This document shows positions 50,022 to 60,007 of a stretch of DNA of 64,000 nt, piece after piece. The translations under genes and the position numbers were made by a program. Numbering within the stretch: position 1 is the stretch's first letter; the number at the start of each line of letters is the position of its first letter. The DNA is from Streptomyces shenzhenensis (lineage in GTDB: Bacteria; Actinomycetota; Actinomycetes; Streptomycetales; Streptomycetaceae): contig NZ_JAJONF010000034.1 in assembly GCF_021462265.1 (NCBI RefSeq), positions 1 to 64,000 on the forward strand, in the 5' to 3' direction. Under the pieces are notes generated by a model. The model saw only the letters and a list, made by a program, of their open reading frames with translations, was not told the origin of the DNA and did no database searches.

Positions 50022-51062
50022 TCAGCTCGACTCGCGCACCACCAGGCGGCAGGGCACGGTGTGCACCCCGGGCTCCGGCTCCGCGTCGATGGCCTGGAGC
50101 AGCCGCAGCGCGGCGATCCGCCCGATCTCGGCCAGGTTCATGTCGACGGTGGTGAGCGGCGGACGGCAGGCGAGGGCCATGGTGTCCCAGTTGTCGTAGC
50201 CGACCACCGCGATGTCCCCCGGCACGTCCTTGCCGCGCTCGCGCAGCGCCTCCGCGACACCCCGGGCGATCTGGTCGTTGCCGCAGAAGACGGCGTCCGT
50301 GTCGGGAGCCGTCCGCAGCACCGCGTCGGCGGCGCGCCGCCCCCAGGCCTCACTCCACTCCCCGAAGTGCACGCGCCCCGCGGCGAGTCGCAGGCCCGCC
50401 CCGGCCAGGTGCTCGGCGGCGTGCCGGGCGCGGTCCCGGGCGGCCTGGTGGTGCTCGGGTCCGGTGACATGGGCGATGCGGGTACGGCCGGCGGCGAGCA
50501 GGTGCTCCACGGCGAGCCGGGCGCCGCCGCGGTCGTCGGTGATGACGGAGGTGTCGGCGGGGCCGGTCGACGGGGCGAGGGCGTAGACGACCGGGATCGC
50601 CGGGTCGATGCCGGTCAGCGGCGGGCGCGGGTCGGTACGGCGGCCGGCGACGATGATGCCGTCGACGCGCCGGTCGGTGAGGGTGCGCAGATGGTGCTGC
50701 TCGCGGATGGCGTCGCCACGGGTGTCGCAGAGCAGGACGGAGATCTTCCCGGCGCCGAGCGCGTCCTCGGCACCGAGCAGGACCGGGGTGCTGAAGCGGC
50801 CGATGCCGTCCGTCGTCATCAGGCCGACCGTCCAGCTGCGGCCGCTGTGCAGGCTCTGGGCGTGCTGGTTGGGCCGGAACCCGAGCGCCCGCACCGCGTC
50901 CATGACCCGCTGCCGGGTCTCCGGGCGCATCCGTCCGGCACCGTTCAGCGCCTTGGACGCCGTACCGACACTGACACCGGCGAGCGCGGCGACATCGGCG
51001 AGCCTGGCCCGGCCGGCTGGCGGAGAGTTCGGTGCGGGCGGAGAGCCTGGAGCAGAGGACAC
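50022..51062 (-). CDS. LacI-family regulator, probable regulator of the arabinan cluster
   Basis: A 346-residue LacI/GalR protein with the HTH (LADVAALAGVSVGTASKALNGAGRMRPETRQRVMDAV) and an effector domain (SVITDDRGGARLAVEHLL, VVGYDNWDTMALACRPPLTTVDMN). Serine/proline-rich residues precede the HTH. I start it at GTG 51062, with AAAGG eight bases upstream. It is divergent from the GH127 gene, and the palindrome at 51292-51305 is its likely operator. Confidence 0.88.
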   Translation of the reverse strand: MSSAPGSPPAPNSPPAGRARLADVAALAGVSVGTASKALNGAGRMRPETRQRVMDAVRALGFRPNQHAQSLHSGRSWTVGLMTTDGIGRFSTPVLLGAEDALGAGKISVLLCDTRGDAIREQHHLRTLTDRRVDGIIVAGRRTDPRPPLTGIDPAIPVVYALAPSTGPADTSVITDDRGGARLAVEHLLAAGRTRIAHVTGPEHHQAARDRARHAAEHLAGAGLRLAAGRVHFGEWSEAWGRRAADAVLRTAPDTDAVFCGNDQIARGVAEALRERGKDVPGDIAVVGYDNWDTMALACRPPLTTVDMNLAEIGRIAALRLLQAIDAEPEPGVHTVPCRLVVRESS

Positions 51063-51291
51063 GGGCAAACCTTTTCCTAGACGGATCCTCGGCACGGCCG
51101 CCGGCCTCGCGACGACAGAGCCGTCCCACATCGTCGCAGCCGCTCACCTGGACCACCAGCCCTGCCGGGCAAGTTGAAAAAACTGCGCCGGGCGTCTTGA
51201 CCGCTCTCCCCGGCTGCCCTGTACTTCTCGGCGAGAAAACGGTTGCCCAAAACGGTTCCGCACATCTCCACGCTCGATATTCCAAACAATG

Positions 51292-51305
51292 TTCGATATA
51301 TCGAA
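51292..51305. promoter_or_regulatory. Perfect palindrome, probable LacI operator
   Basis: TTCGATATATCGAA is a perfect 14-bp palindrome 43 bp before the GH127 start. A half-site TCGATAT occurs again at 51284-51290. It is an AT-rich spot in a very GC-rich gap, so a promoter probably overlaps it. Confidence 0.6.
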
Positions 51306-51347
51306 ACCGCGCGTCCAGGCGTCCCGTCCCTCCCCCCTCGGAGAGCC

Positions 51348-53291
51348 ATGCCCCGCACCCGCTCCGCCCTGCCCTCCCCCGCCGGCCCGGTCCGCCTCAG
51401 CCCCGATGCCCGCACCGCGCTGCGCCCGGCGGCCGTGACCGTCGACGGCGGCTTCTGGCACGACCGGCGCGCGGCCAACGCCCGCGTCTCCCTGCCGCAG
51501 GGTCCGGACCTGCTGGAGTCCGCCGGGAACCTGCACAACCTGCGGCTGGCGGCCGGTACTGCCGAGGGGACGTTCCAGGGGGCGTACCCGTTCGTCGACA
51601 CGGACGTCTACAAGTGGCTGGAGGCGGCTTCCTGGCACCTCGCCCAGGGCACCGGCGAGGGCACCGGTGACAGCACCGACGAGGCACTGGCCGCGGACGT
51701 GGCGCGGATCGTCGCCCTGGTGGCCGCGGCCCAGCAGCCCGACGGCTATCTCAACACCTGGTTCCAGCTGGTCAAGGGCGGTGAACGGTACCAGGACCTG
51801 CGCTGGGGACACGAGTTGTACTGCGCCGGACACCTGATCCAGGCCGCGGTGGCCCACCACCGTGCCACCGGCCGCCCCGAACTTCTCGACGTCGCCCTCA
51901 GGTTCGCCGACCACATCGACTCGGTGTTCGGCCCTCCCGGCAGCGGCAGGCCGATCGACGGCATCGACGGTCACCCGGAGGTGGAGACGGCCCTGGTGGA
52001 GCTGTACCGGGAGACCGGCGAGCGCCGCTATCTCGACCTGGCCGGGTACTTCGTCGACCGGCACGGCCATGGCCTGCTCGGCGGCGCGGCCTACTGCCAG
52101 GACCGGGTCCCGGTGCGCGCGGCGACGAACGTCGAGGGCCACGCAGTACGGCAGTTGTACCTGCTGGCGGCGGCCGCGGACCTGGCGGCGGAGACCGGGG
52201 ACACCGAACTCCGCACGGCGGCGGAGCGGCTGTGGCTCGCCATGACGACCACCAAGACCCATCTCACCGGCGGGCTCGGCGCGCACCACGACAAGGAGGA
52301 CTTCGGCGACCCCTACGAACTCCCCAACGAGCGTGCCTACTGCGAGACCTGCGCCGCGATCGCCTCCGTCCAGTGGAGCTGGCGCATGGCCCTGCTCACC
52401 GGTGAGGCCCGTTACTCCGACCTGATCGAGCGCACCCTCTACAACGGCTTCCTGGCCGGCGTCTCGCTGGACGGCGAGCGGTGGCTGTACGTCAACCCGC
52501 TCCAGGTCCGCGACGGCCACACCGACACCGGCGGCGACCAGTCGGCCCGCCGCACCCGCTGGTTCCGCTGCGCCTGCTGCCCGCCCAACGTGATGCGGCT
52601 GCTGGCGAGCCTGGAGCACTATCTGGCGTCGAGCGACGAACAGGGCCTGCAGATCCACCAGTTCGTCACCGGAACGTACACGGCCGACCGGGTCCGGGTG
52701 CGGGCCGAGACGGACTACCCCTGGCACGGCACGATCGCGTTCACCGTCGAGGAGACCCCGTCCGACGGCCCCTGGACGCTGTCGCTGCGCATCCCCGAGT
52801 GGTGCCGTGAGTTCCGGGTGCGGTGCGGCGAGGAGACGTACGACTCCGCGCTCGACCACGGGTGGCTGCGGCTGGCACGGACCTGGGCGCCGGGCGACCA
52901 GGTGGTGCTGGAACTCGCCCTGGAGCCGCGGCTCACCGCCGCCGACCCGCGCGTGGACGCCGTACGCGGCTGTGTGGCCATCGAACGCGGGCCGCTCGTG
53001 CACTGCCTGGAGCAGGTCGACCATCCGGGTGGCGGTCTGGACGACGTCGTCCTCGACCCGTCCCGCCCGCTCGCCGTGAAGCACCGCCCGGACCTGCTCG
53101 GCGGGGTCACCACCGTGGTGGCCGCGGGCCGGCGGCGCCGCGTCCCCGACCGGGGCTGGTGGCCGTACGCCCCCGCCCACGGTGTTCCCGCCGAAGCCGA
53201 CGGCGAGCCGGTCGAGTTGACCGCGATCCCGTACCACGTCTGGGCCAACCGCGAGGACGGCAGCATGCGCGTCTGGCTCCCCACCTCCTGA
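51348..53291 (+). CDS. GH127 beta-L-arabinofuranosidase
   Basis: A 647-residue cytoplasmic glycosidase of family GH127 (HypBA1-like), with no signal peptide. HypBA1 uses a cysteine nucleophile on zinc; the matching residues are seen here: acid/base Glu317 (HHDKEDFG), Glu333 and Cys335 (YCETCAA), and Cys410-Cys411 (FRCACCPPN). It cleaves L-arabinofuranose from short oligosaccharides brought in by the ABC importer encoded next. ATG 51348 follows GGAGAG. Confidence 0.93.
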   Translation: MPRTRSALPSPAGPVRLSPDARTALRPAAVTVDGGFWHDRRAANARVSLPQGPDLLESAGNLHNLRLAAGTAEGTFQGAYPFVDTDVYKWLEAASWHLAQGTGEGTGDSTDEALAADVARIVALVAAAQQPDGYLNTWFQLVKGGERYQDLRWGHELYCAGHLIQAAVAHHRATGRPELLDVALRFADHIDSVFGPPGSGRPIDGIDGHPEVETALVELYRETGERRYLDLAGYFVDRHGHGLLGGAAYCQDRVPVRAATNVEGHAVRQLYLLAAAADLAAETGDTELRTAAERLWLAMTTTKTHLTGGLGAHHDKEDFGDPYELPNERAYCETCAAIASVQWSWRMALLTGEARYSDLIERTLYNGFLAGVSLDGERWLYVNPLQVRDGHTDTGGDQSARRTRWFRCACCPPNVMRLLASLEHYLASSDEQGLQIHQFVTGTYTADRVRVRAETDYPWHGTIAFTVEETPSDGPWTLSLRIPEWCREFRVRCGEETYDSALDHGWLRLARTWAPGDQVVLELALEPRLTAADPRVDAVRGCVAIERGPLVHCLEQVDHPGGGLDDVVLDPSRPLAVKHRPDLLGGVTTVVAAGRRRRVPDRGWWPYAPAHGVPAEADGEPVELTAIPYHVWANREDGSMRVWLPTS

Positions 53292-53323
53292 GACACCCCG
53301 TCCTACGACAACGAGGTCACCCC

Positions 53324-54562
53324 GTGATACCCACCCGCCGTACCCTCATGGCCGTCGCCACGGCCGCCCTTCTCCCCCTCACCGCCTGCGGTGGCGGTTC
53401 CGGCTCCTCGGGATCGTCGTCCTCGGCCGGCGGGACGTACACCTTCTGGGACCCGTACCCGCAGTTCGACGCCTCCTCGGACTGGGGCAGGCGGGTCACC
53501 GCGTGCGGCACCGCGGCCGGGGTGAAGCTCAAGCGGACCGCCTACGACACCACCGACCTCGGCAACAAGGCCCTGCTGGCCGCGCAGCAGGGCAACGCGC
53601 CGGACGTGATGCTGGTCGACAACCCGGTGGTCTCCACGCTGGTGGAGGCGGGGATCCTCAACAAGACGAGCGACCTGCGCCTGGACACCTCGTCGATCCA
53701 GAAGAACATCATCGGCGCCGGCACGATCGACGGCGCCTCCTACGGCGTGCCGATCGGCGCCAACACCCTCGCGCTCTACTACAACAAGAAGGTCCTCACC
53801 GCGGCCGGCGTCGACCCGGGCTCGGTCCGGGACTGGGCGTCGCTCACCGCCGCGCTGAAGAAGGTCAAGGCGGCCGGCAAGAAGGGGATCACGTTCTCGG
53901 CGATCAACACCGAGGAAGGCAGCTTCCAGTTCCTGCCGTGGTTCTGGGGCGCGGGGGGCGACCTCACCGAACTCGACTCCGCCAAGGGAGTCGCCGCGCT
54001 GTCGTTGTGGAAGCAGTGGGTGGACGCGGGGTACGCGCCGAAGGACGTGCTGCAGAACACCCAGACCACCAGCTGGCAGGAGTTCGCCACCGGCGACTAC
54101 GCGTTCAGCGAGAACGGCACCTGGCAACTGGGCAACGCCGACCAGGCCGGCTTCTCGTACGGGGTCATCAACATCCCCGCGCAGAACGGCGGTTCGGCCC
54201 CGGTGCCGACAGGCGGCGAGTTCGTCACCGTGCCCGTCCAGCAGGACACCTCGCGCTACGCGGTCAGCAAGAAGATCGTCAGCTGTCTGACCAGCGACTC
54301 CAGTCTGCTGGCCACCGACACCACACTCATGTACGTGGCGCCGACCTCCGCCGTGCAGAGCGAACAGGTCGAGAAAAACGCGGAGTTGAAGCCGTGGGTG
54401 GCGGCGGTCGCGGCGGCCCGGGGCCGGACCAGCGGCGGTCTGGGCACCAAGTACCCGACGATCTCGCAGCCGATGTGGACGGCCGTCCAGGCGGCGCTCT
54501 CCGGGAGCAAGAGCCCCCAGGACGCCCTGGCCACCGCCCAGTCCAGCGCGCGGAAGGGCTAG
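53324..54562 (+). CDS. Sugar ABC transporter substrate-binding lipoprotein (CUT1)
   Basis: A 412-residue extracellular solute-binding protein of family 1. Signal peptide with lipobox LTACGGG, a Gly/Ser linker, then GNAPDVMLVDNPVV and GVPIGANTLALYYNKKVL. It starts with GTG 53324, seven bases after GAGG. It lies 32 bp after the GH127 gene and heads a CUT1 importer that has no ATPase gene of its own; CUT1 systems in Streptomyces usually borrow the shared ATPase MsiK. Confidence 0.92.
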   Translation: MIPTRRTLMAVATAALLPLTACGGGSGSSGSSSSAGGTYTFWDPYPQFDASSDWGRRVTACGTAAGVKLKRTAYDTTDLGNKALLAAQQGNAPDVMLVDNPVVSTLVEAGILNKTSDLRLDTSSIQKNIIGAGTIDGASYGVPIGANTLALYYNKKVLTAAGVDPGSVRDWASLTAALKKVKAAGKKGITFSAINTEEGSFQFLPWFWGAGGDLTELDSAKGVAALSLWKQWVDAGYAPKDVLQNTQTTSWQEFATGDYAFSENGTWQLGNADQAGFSYGVINIPAQNGGSAPVPTGGEFVTVPVQQDTSRYAVSKKIVSCLTSDSSLLATDTTLMYVAPTSAVQSEQVEKNAELKPWVAAVAAARGRTSGGLGTKYPTISQPMWTAVQAALSGSKSPQDALATAQSSARKG

Positions 54563-54569
54563 GACCGGC

Positions 54570-55529
54570 ATGACCGTCGCCCGGGTCGACCGGCCGCGGC
54601 GAGCACCGGCCGCCGCGGTGCGGGCGAGCGACACCGGCGCCCGCTGTCTGCGCCGCAGGCGGCGGCTGACCGCGCTCGCCTTCGTGGCTCCCCTGCTCGT
54701 CTACCTCGCCGCCTTCTACCTCTATCCGCTGTACCGCAACCTCGACCTCAGCCTGCGCGACTACACCGTGCGCTCCTTCGTGGCGGGCGACGCGCCGTTC
54801 TCCGGCTGGGACAACTTCCGCACGGTGCTGGGCGATCCGACGTTCGGGCCGGCGATGCGGCACACCATGGTCTTCACCTTCGTGTCGATCGCCTTCCAGT
54901 ACGCGATCGGGCTCGCCCTCGCGGTCTTCTTCAACCGGCACTTCCGGCTGTCGACCGTGCTGCGGGCGCTGTTCCTGATCCCCTGGCTGCTGCCGCTGAT
55001 CGTGTCGGCGTCGACGTGGTCGTGGATGTTCAACAGCGAGTCGGGGGTGGTGAACTACCTCCTGCACTTCCTCGGCGTGGCCCCCGTCGGCTGGCTGACC
55101 TCGCCCACCTGGGCGCTGGCCTCGGTGATCATCGCCAACATCTGGATCGGCATCCCCTTCAACCTGGTCATCCTGCACAGCGGCCTGCAGAACATCCCCG
55201 GTGAGCTGTACGAGGCCGCGGCCCTGGACGGGGCGGGCGCCTGGCAGCAGTTCCGCCGGATCACCTTCCCGCTGCTGCGCCCGGTGTCGGCGATCACCCT
55301 GCTGCTGGGGCTCGTCTACACCCTCAAGGTGTTCGACCTGATCTGGATCATGACCAAGGGCGGGCCCGGCGACGCCTCCTCCACCCTGGCCACCTGGTCG
55401 TACCAGCTCGGCTTCGGCACGCTGCTGCCCCGGTTCGGCCCGGGCGCCGCGGTCGGCGACATCCTCATCCTCATCGCGCTGGCCTTCGGCCTCCTGTACA
55501 TCCGCGTCCAGAGGAGGCAGGAGTCATGA
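54570..55529 (+). CDS. Sugar ABC transporter permease 1 (CUT1)
   Basis: A 319-residue MalF-type permease with six membrane segments after a basic N-terminal tail. The EAA loop reads YEAAALDGAGAWQQFRRITFPLLRPV. AGGA precedes the ATG. Its stop overlaps the start of the second permease. Confidence 0.93.
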   Translation: MTVARVDRPRRAPAAAVRASDTGARCLRRRRRLTALAFVAPLLVYLAAFYLYPLYRNLDLSLRDYTVRSFVAGDAPFSGWDNFRTVLGDPTFGPAMRHTMVFTFVSIAFQYAIGLALAVFFNRHFRLSTVLRALFLIPWLLPLIVSASTWSWMFNSESGVVNYLLHFLGVAPVGWLTSPTWALASVIIANIWIGIPFNLVILHSGLQNIPGELYEAAALDGAGAWQQFRRITFPLLRPVSAITLLLGLVYTLKVFDLIWIMTKGGPGDASSTLATWSYQLGFGTLLPRFGPGAAVGDILILIALAFGLLYIRVQRRQES

Positions 55530-56347
55530 AATCCCGTACGGGCAAGCGCCGTCACACCGTCATCGGCCTCCTGCTCACCGCGCTGATGCTGTTCCCGGTG
55601 TACTGGATGGTCAACGTGTCCCTCACCCCGCAGCGGGACATGCGCAAGAGTCCGCCGGACCTGCTCCCGCTGCACCCCACCTTCGAGGGCTACCGGGCGG
55701 TCCTCGACGACCAGCTCCCCTACCTCGGCACCAGCCTGCTGATCGGCCTGGGCACGGTCGCCCTCACCCTTCTCCTCGCCGCCCCCGCCGGCTTCGCGCT
55801 GGCCAAGCTCCGCCCGCGCGGCACCGGCGCCCTCGGCCTGGCGCTCCTCATCGCGCAGATGATCCCCGGGATCGTCATGGCGATGGGCTTCTACGGCATC
55901 TTCCTGGACCTCGGTCTGCTCAACTCCTGGTGGGGACTGATCGTCGCGGACTCCACCATCGCCGTGCCCTTCGGCGTCATGATCTTCACCGCGTTCATGT
56001 CGGGCATCCCCGGCGAACTCGTCTCGGCCGCCCGGATCGACGGCGCCGGCGCCTGGCGCACCTTCCGGTCGGTGGTACTCCCGCTGAGCCGCAACGCGAT
56101 CGTCACCGTCTCGCTGTTCGGCTTCCTGTGGGCCTGGTCCGACTTCGTCTTCGCCAACACCCTGGACGGCGGCGGCGGTTGGAAGCCGATCACGCTCGGC
56201 ATCTACAAGTACATCGGCAACAACAACCAGGAGTGGAACGCAATCATGGCCACCGCCGTGGTCGCGTCGGTCCCCGCGGCCGTCCTCCTCGTCCTCGCCC
56301 AGCGCTATGTGGCCGCGGGCGTGACCGCGGGCGCGGTGAAGGACTGA
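55526..56347 (+). CDS. Sugar ABC transporter permease 2 (CUT1)
   Basis: A 273-residue MalG-type permease with six membrane segments. The EAA loop reads LVSAARIDGAGAWRTFRSVVLPLSRNAI. The ATG overlaps the stop of permease 1 (ATGA). It completes the importer with the binding protein and a shared ATPase. Confidence 0.93.
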   Translation: MKSRTGKRRHTVIGLLLTALMLFPVYWMVNVSLTPQRDMRKSPPDLLPLHPTFEGYRAVLDDQLPYLGTSLLIGLGTVALTLLLAAPAGFALAKLRPRGTGALGLALLIAQMIPGIVMAMGFYGIFLDLGLLNSWWGLIVADSTIAVPFGVMIFTAFMSGIPGELVSAARIDGAGAWRTFRSVVLPLSRNAIVTVSLFGFLWAWSDFVFANTLDGGGGWKPITLGIYKYIGNNNQEWNAIMATAVVASVPAAVLLVLAQRYVAAGVTAGAVKD

Positions 56348-56386
56348 ACCCCGCAACTCCCCCACCCTTCTGAGGAGATCCATGCC

Positions 56387-58120
56387 ATGAGCCGCATCCC
56401 CCGCAGAGCCGTACTCGGTGCCGTGGTCCTCACCGCCGCCGCCCTCGGCCTCACCGCCCCCGCCCAGGCGGCACCCACCGCCGCCACCACCCTCGTGGTG
56501 AGCGCCGACCAGACCCTGCGCCCGGTCACACACGTGGCCTCGGGCAGCCTGTACGGACTGGACACCGCGAGCGTGCCGGCCGACAGCCTGGTCGAGCCGC
56601 TCAGGCCGAACACCTTCGTACAGATGGCGCCCGGCGGCAGCCAGCTGCCCAACGGCGAGCCCGCTCCCGGCGGTGACGCCCTGGTGGTGGCCCCCGAGGC
56701 GGCGAAGGCCGGCGCCAAGGTCGTCGTACGGATGCCGGATTGGTACCCGAACTTCCCCTACAAATGGGTGAGTTGGAGCGACTGGCTGTCGGCCGTGGAC
56801 AAGCAGGTCGCATCCGTGCGGTCGTCCGGCGCGACGAACATCAGCGCCTACGAACTGTGGAACGAACCCGACGGCACCTGGAACACCTCGGCGGCGGGCG
56901 CCTTCGACGACGGCTGGTCACGGACGTACAAGGAGGTGCGTTCGAAGGACACCGGCACGCCCATCCAGGGGCCCAGCTTCGCGACGTACACCGACAGCAA
57001 GATGAAGACGTTCCTCCAGGACGCCATCGCGAACAACGCCGTGCCCGGCATCATCAGCTGGCACGAGCTGCAGAGCAGCGCGAACATCGCCGCGCACGTG
57101 GCCGACTACCGGGCGCTGGAGTCGAGCCTCGGTCTCAGCCCCCGCCCGATCGCCATCGAGGAGTACGCCGCCCCGAGCGAGGTCGGCGTCCCCGGTCCGC
57201 TCGCGAGCTATGTCGCCAAGTTCGAGCGGGCCGGCGTGCACGACGCGGAACTCGCCTTCTGGAACCACTACGGCACCCTCGGTGACACCCTCACCGACAC
57301 CGGCGGCTCACCCAACGGCGCCTACTGGCTGTACAAGTGGTACGGCGACATGTCGGGGAACATGCTCGTCACCACGCCCGCGGCCCAGACCGGCATCGAC
57401 GGCTTCGCCTCCCGCAACAGCGCGGGCAACCAGATCAGCGTGGTCACCGGCGGCTGCACAGGTTCGTGCGCGGTCACGATCAACGGACTGTCGTCACTTT
57501 CCGCGTTCGGCGGCACCGTGCACGTCAAGCTGGAGTACACCCCGTCCAAGGGCCGGACGACCGCCACCGCCGGGCCGGTGACCGTCTCGGACACCGACTA
57601 CCCGGTCAGCGGCGGCTCGATCACCGTCCCGGTGGCGATGAACGCCTCCGACGGCTACCGCCTGACCGTCACCCCGAGCGGCACCGCCGCCTCACTGGCC
57701 GGCCGGTACCAGATCACCAACAGGAACAGCGGCCTCGCCCTCGACACCAGCGGCGCGGGCACCGCCCAGGGCACCGCGGTCGTCCAGGCGACCTCCACCA
57801 CGGGCACCGACCAGAACTGGACCCTGGTGGCCGCGGGCAGCGGCCTCTACAAGATCCAGCAGCAGGCGAGCGGTCTGCTCCTCGGCATCACCAACGCGGG
57901 CACCAGCGCCGGCGGCACCGCCCTGATCTGGGGCGACAACGGCACCACCGACCACCTCTGGCAGCTGATCCCGTCCGGCGACGGCTACTACAAGATCGCG
58001 AACCACAACAGCGGACTGCTGCTCGGCGTGACCGGCATGAGCACCTCGTCGGGCGCCCAGGTGCTCCAGTGGGACGACAACGGCACCGCCGACCACCTGT
58101 GGAAGCTGACGGCGCGCTGA
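56387..58120 (+). CDS. Secreted GH39-like glycosidase with ricin-type lectin domain
   Basis: A 577-residue exported enzyme. The signal peptide (MSRIPRRAVLGAVVL..., cleaved after AQA at about residue 28) is Tat-like. The catalytic domain (about 40-370) is a clan A barrel like GH39: ELWNEPDG gives the acid/base Glu160 and AIEEY the nucleophile Glu258 or 259. A beta-sandwich (370-440) and a RicinB/CBM13 domain (about 445-577, with QNWTLV, HLWQLI, HLWKLT repeats) follow. Co-transcription with GH127 suggests an arabinose-containing substrate; the exact activity is open. Confidence 0.82.
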   Translation: MSRIPRRAVLGAVVLTAAALGLTAPAQAAPTAATTLVVSADQTLRPVTHVASGSLYGLDTASVPADSLVEPLRPNTFVQMAPGGSQLPNGEPAPGGDALVVAPEAAKAGAKVVVRMPDWYPNFPYKWVSWSDWLSAVDKQVASVRSSGATNISAYELWNEPDGTWNTSAAGAFDDGWSRTYKEVRSKDTGTPIQGPSFATYTDSKMKTFLQDAIANNAVPGIISWHELQSSANIAAHVADYRALESSLGLSPRPIAIEEYAAPSEVGVPGPLASYVAKFERAGVHDAELAFWNHYGTLGDTLTDTGGSPNGAYWLYKWYGDMSGNMLVTTPAAQTGIDGFASRNSAGNQISVVTGGCTGSCAVTINGLSSLSAFGGTVHVKLEYTPSKGRTTATAGPVTVSDTDYPVSGGSITVPVAMNASDGYRLTVTPSGTAASLAGRYQITNRNSGLALDTSGAGTAQGTAVVQATSTTGTDQNWTLVAAGSGLYKIQQQASGLLLGITNAGTSAGGTALIWGDNGTTDHLWQLIPSGDGYYKIANHNSGLLLGVTGMSTSSGAQVLQWDDNGTADHLWKLTAR

Positions 58121-58151
58121 CCTGTGCCCCAGTGATCCCGAGCACATCCCT

Positions 58152-58182
58152 GCGGGGCGACGAGCCGCTTTCGTCGCCCCGC
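58152..58182 (+). terminator. Strong terminator of the glycan operon
   Basis: GCGGGGCGACGA and TCGTCGCCCCGC form a perfect 12-bp stem with a 7-base loop, 31 bp after the last gene of the cluster. Confidence 0.85.
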
Positions 58183-58367
58183 ACCGCCCTTTCCGGTTGA
58201 CGCACAGCCGGAAGGAACCGGGCGGCCGGGGCGGCCGGCACCCGCCTCTCCGCGCCGGACGCGAGGCGGGACACCCACCGGCCGGTCCTCGGCAATGTGA
58301 GGGACGGATTCCGTACGAGCGGCTGACCGCTCGGCAAGGGGGACCTTCGGCCGCTAGGTTGTCCGGC

Positions 58368-59333
58368 ATGAGCAACCTTGACCGCGCGCCCGTTCCGAGC
58401 GTGTGCGGCGGCCGCGGATTCGTCGTCGCCGAACCCGTCCGCGAACTGCTGAGCCCCCGCCATGTGCAACTCGGCGAGTCGACCGAGGTGCGCCGGCTGC
58501 TGCCGAACCTCGGCCGGCGCATGATCGGCGCCTGGGCGTTCGTCGACCACTACGGCCCCGACGACATCGCCGACGAGCCCGGGATGCAGGTGCCGCCACA
58601 CCCGCACATCGGGCTGCAGACGGTCAGCTGGCTGCACCAGGGCGAGGTCCTGCACCGCGACTCGACCGGCAGTCTCCAGACGATCCGCCCGCGTGAACTC
58701 GGGCTGATGACCTCGGGCCGGGCGATCAGCCACTCCGAGGAGAGCCCCCGGCCGCACGCCCGCTACCTGCACGGGGCGCAGCTGTGGGTGGCCCTCCCTG
58801 ACTCCCACCGCCACACGGACCCGAGGTTCGAACACCACCCCGACCTGCCGACGGTCACGGCTCCCGGCCTGCGGGCCACGGTCATCCTCGGCTCTCTCGA
58901 CGGCGCCACGTCCCCCGGTACGACGTTCACCCCCATCGTCGGCGCGGACCTCACCCTCGCCCAGGGCACCGACCTGCGCCTTCCCCTGGAGCCCGACTTC
59001 GAGTACGGCGTCCTGGCGATGTCCGGCGAGGTGCGCGTCGACGGCGTTCCGGTGCTCCCGGGCTCCATGCTCTACCTGGGCTGCGGCCGTCTGGAACTCC
59101 CCCTGCGCGCGGAGTCGGACGCGTCGATCATGCTCCTGGGCGGCGAGCCGTTCGAGGAGGAGCTGATCATGTGGTGGAACTTCATCGCCCGTTCCCAAGA
59201 CGAGATCGTACAGGCCCGGGAGGACTGGGAGAAGGGGGCCCGTTTCGGCGAGGTGACGGGGTATGACGGGGCACCGCTGTCGGCACCGGAGATGCCACCG
59301 ACACCACTCAAACCACGCGGACGAGCGCGCTGA
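58368..59333 (+). CDS. Pirin family protein
   Basis: A 321-residue bicupin of the pirin family. The N-terminal cupin shows AFVDHYGPDD, PPHPHIGLQTVSWLHQGEVLHRDS (metal-binding His and Glu) and HSEESP; a second cupin ends with GGEPFEEELIMWWNF. Some pirins are quercetinases or redox-linked regulators; the role here is unknown. A TAGGTT box lies only seven bases before the ATG at 58368 and there is no ribosome site, so the mRNA is probably leaderless. Confidence 0.9.
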   Translation: MSNLDRAPVPSVCGGRGFVVAEPVRELLSPRHVQLGESTEVRRLLPNLGRRMIGAWAFVDHYGPDDIADEPGMQVPPHPHIGLQTVSWLHQGEVLHRDSTGSLQTIRPRELGLMTSGRAISHSEESPRPHARYLHGAQLWVALPDSHRHTDPRFEHHPDLPTVTAPGLRATVILGSLDGATSPGTTFTPIVGADLTLAQGTDLRLPLEPDFEYGVLAMSGEVRVDGVPVLPGSMLYLGCGRLELPLRAESDASIMLLGGEPFEEELIMWWNFIARSQDEIVQAREDWEKGARFGEVTGYDGAPLSAPEMPPTPLKPRGRAR

Positions 59334-59896
59334 CCTGCATATACACCGACTCTCCCGCCGAGAGCCGATGACCACGCGGCCGCCCTCCGCCTAAAGATGA
59401 TCTTTGACGGCAAGAGCCCTTGGAAGCTGTCGAAACGGCACCTCCGGGGGCTCTGTCGATTCCAACGTGTGGGCATCTGTGGGCAGCTTTAGCAGAACCA
59501 ATGCTGACCTAATGCTGACTTTTCTGATGGGATGTCAGGTCCGTGAGTGGCGCCGAGGCCACTGCCGGAGGAGCATCGCGACAGATGTGGGCCGTGGCGC
59601 GCACCTACCTGATGGAGCCGTGAGCGAGCGCCTTACGCATGGCAGGGCCCCATGGACTCCCTTTGGTCGACCCGTTGTGGAAGTCCAACAGATTCGGTGG
59701 CACCGAGACGAGGCTTGTACGAGGCGGCCGGAGCCCGCGCCATGGCCGGCTTCTACGCGACCCCAGCACTCAACCTCGGCGCCACAATCGGGGATCTCGG
59801 GTCTCTGTGGGCCAGCTGACACCTTGTCACTGCCGCGCCGCTGGTCGCGCCCCCCTCGCGCGGGGTGCTCGCCGGCCGGAGCAGTGAAGTGCTCCA
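59334..59896. other. Unassigned region before the mobile-element remnants
   Basis: No gene is supported in this 560-base stretch: no frame shows consistent Streptomyces codon bias. A direct repeat (AATGCTGAC at 59499-59507 and again at 59510-59518) is seen. The region may contain a former integration site, but no tRNA gene was recognised. Confidence 0.5.
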
Positions 59897-60007
59897 GTGA
59901 CGCATGCGAACACCCCGTTGAGCTTCGAGGGCCGCCCAGTACTCGTCGAGCGCTGCCGCACCCGGCCGATCGGGCACGTCGCCGCCGAGGCCGGCGTCTC
60001 CAGGTGA
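59897..60007 (+). pseudogene. IS481-type transposase, N-terminal fragment
   Basis: GTG 59897 opens a 36-residue frame (THANTPLSFEGR...LVERCRTRPIGHVAAEAGVSR) that matches the start of IS481-family transposases, including the first HTH helices. It stops at TGA 60005 where the HTH should go on. The rest of the element is missing. Confidence 0.65.

Noticed and set aside
1396..59410. ATGATCTTTGA found both at about 1396 and 59396
   Set aside because: Only 11 bases are shared and the flanks differ, so I could not support them as ends of the same insertion sequence.
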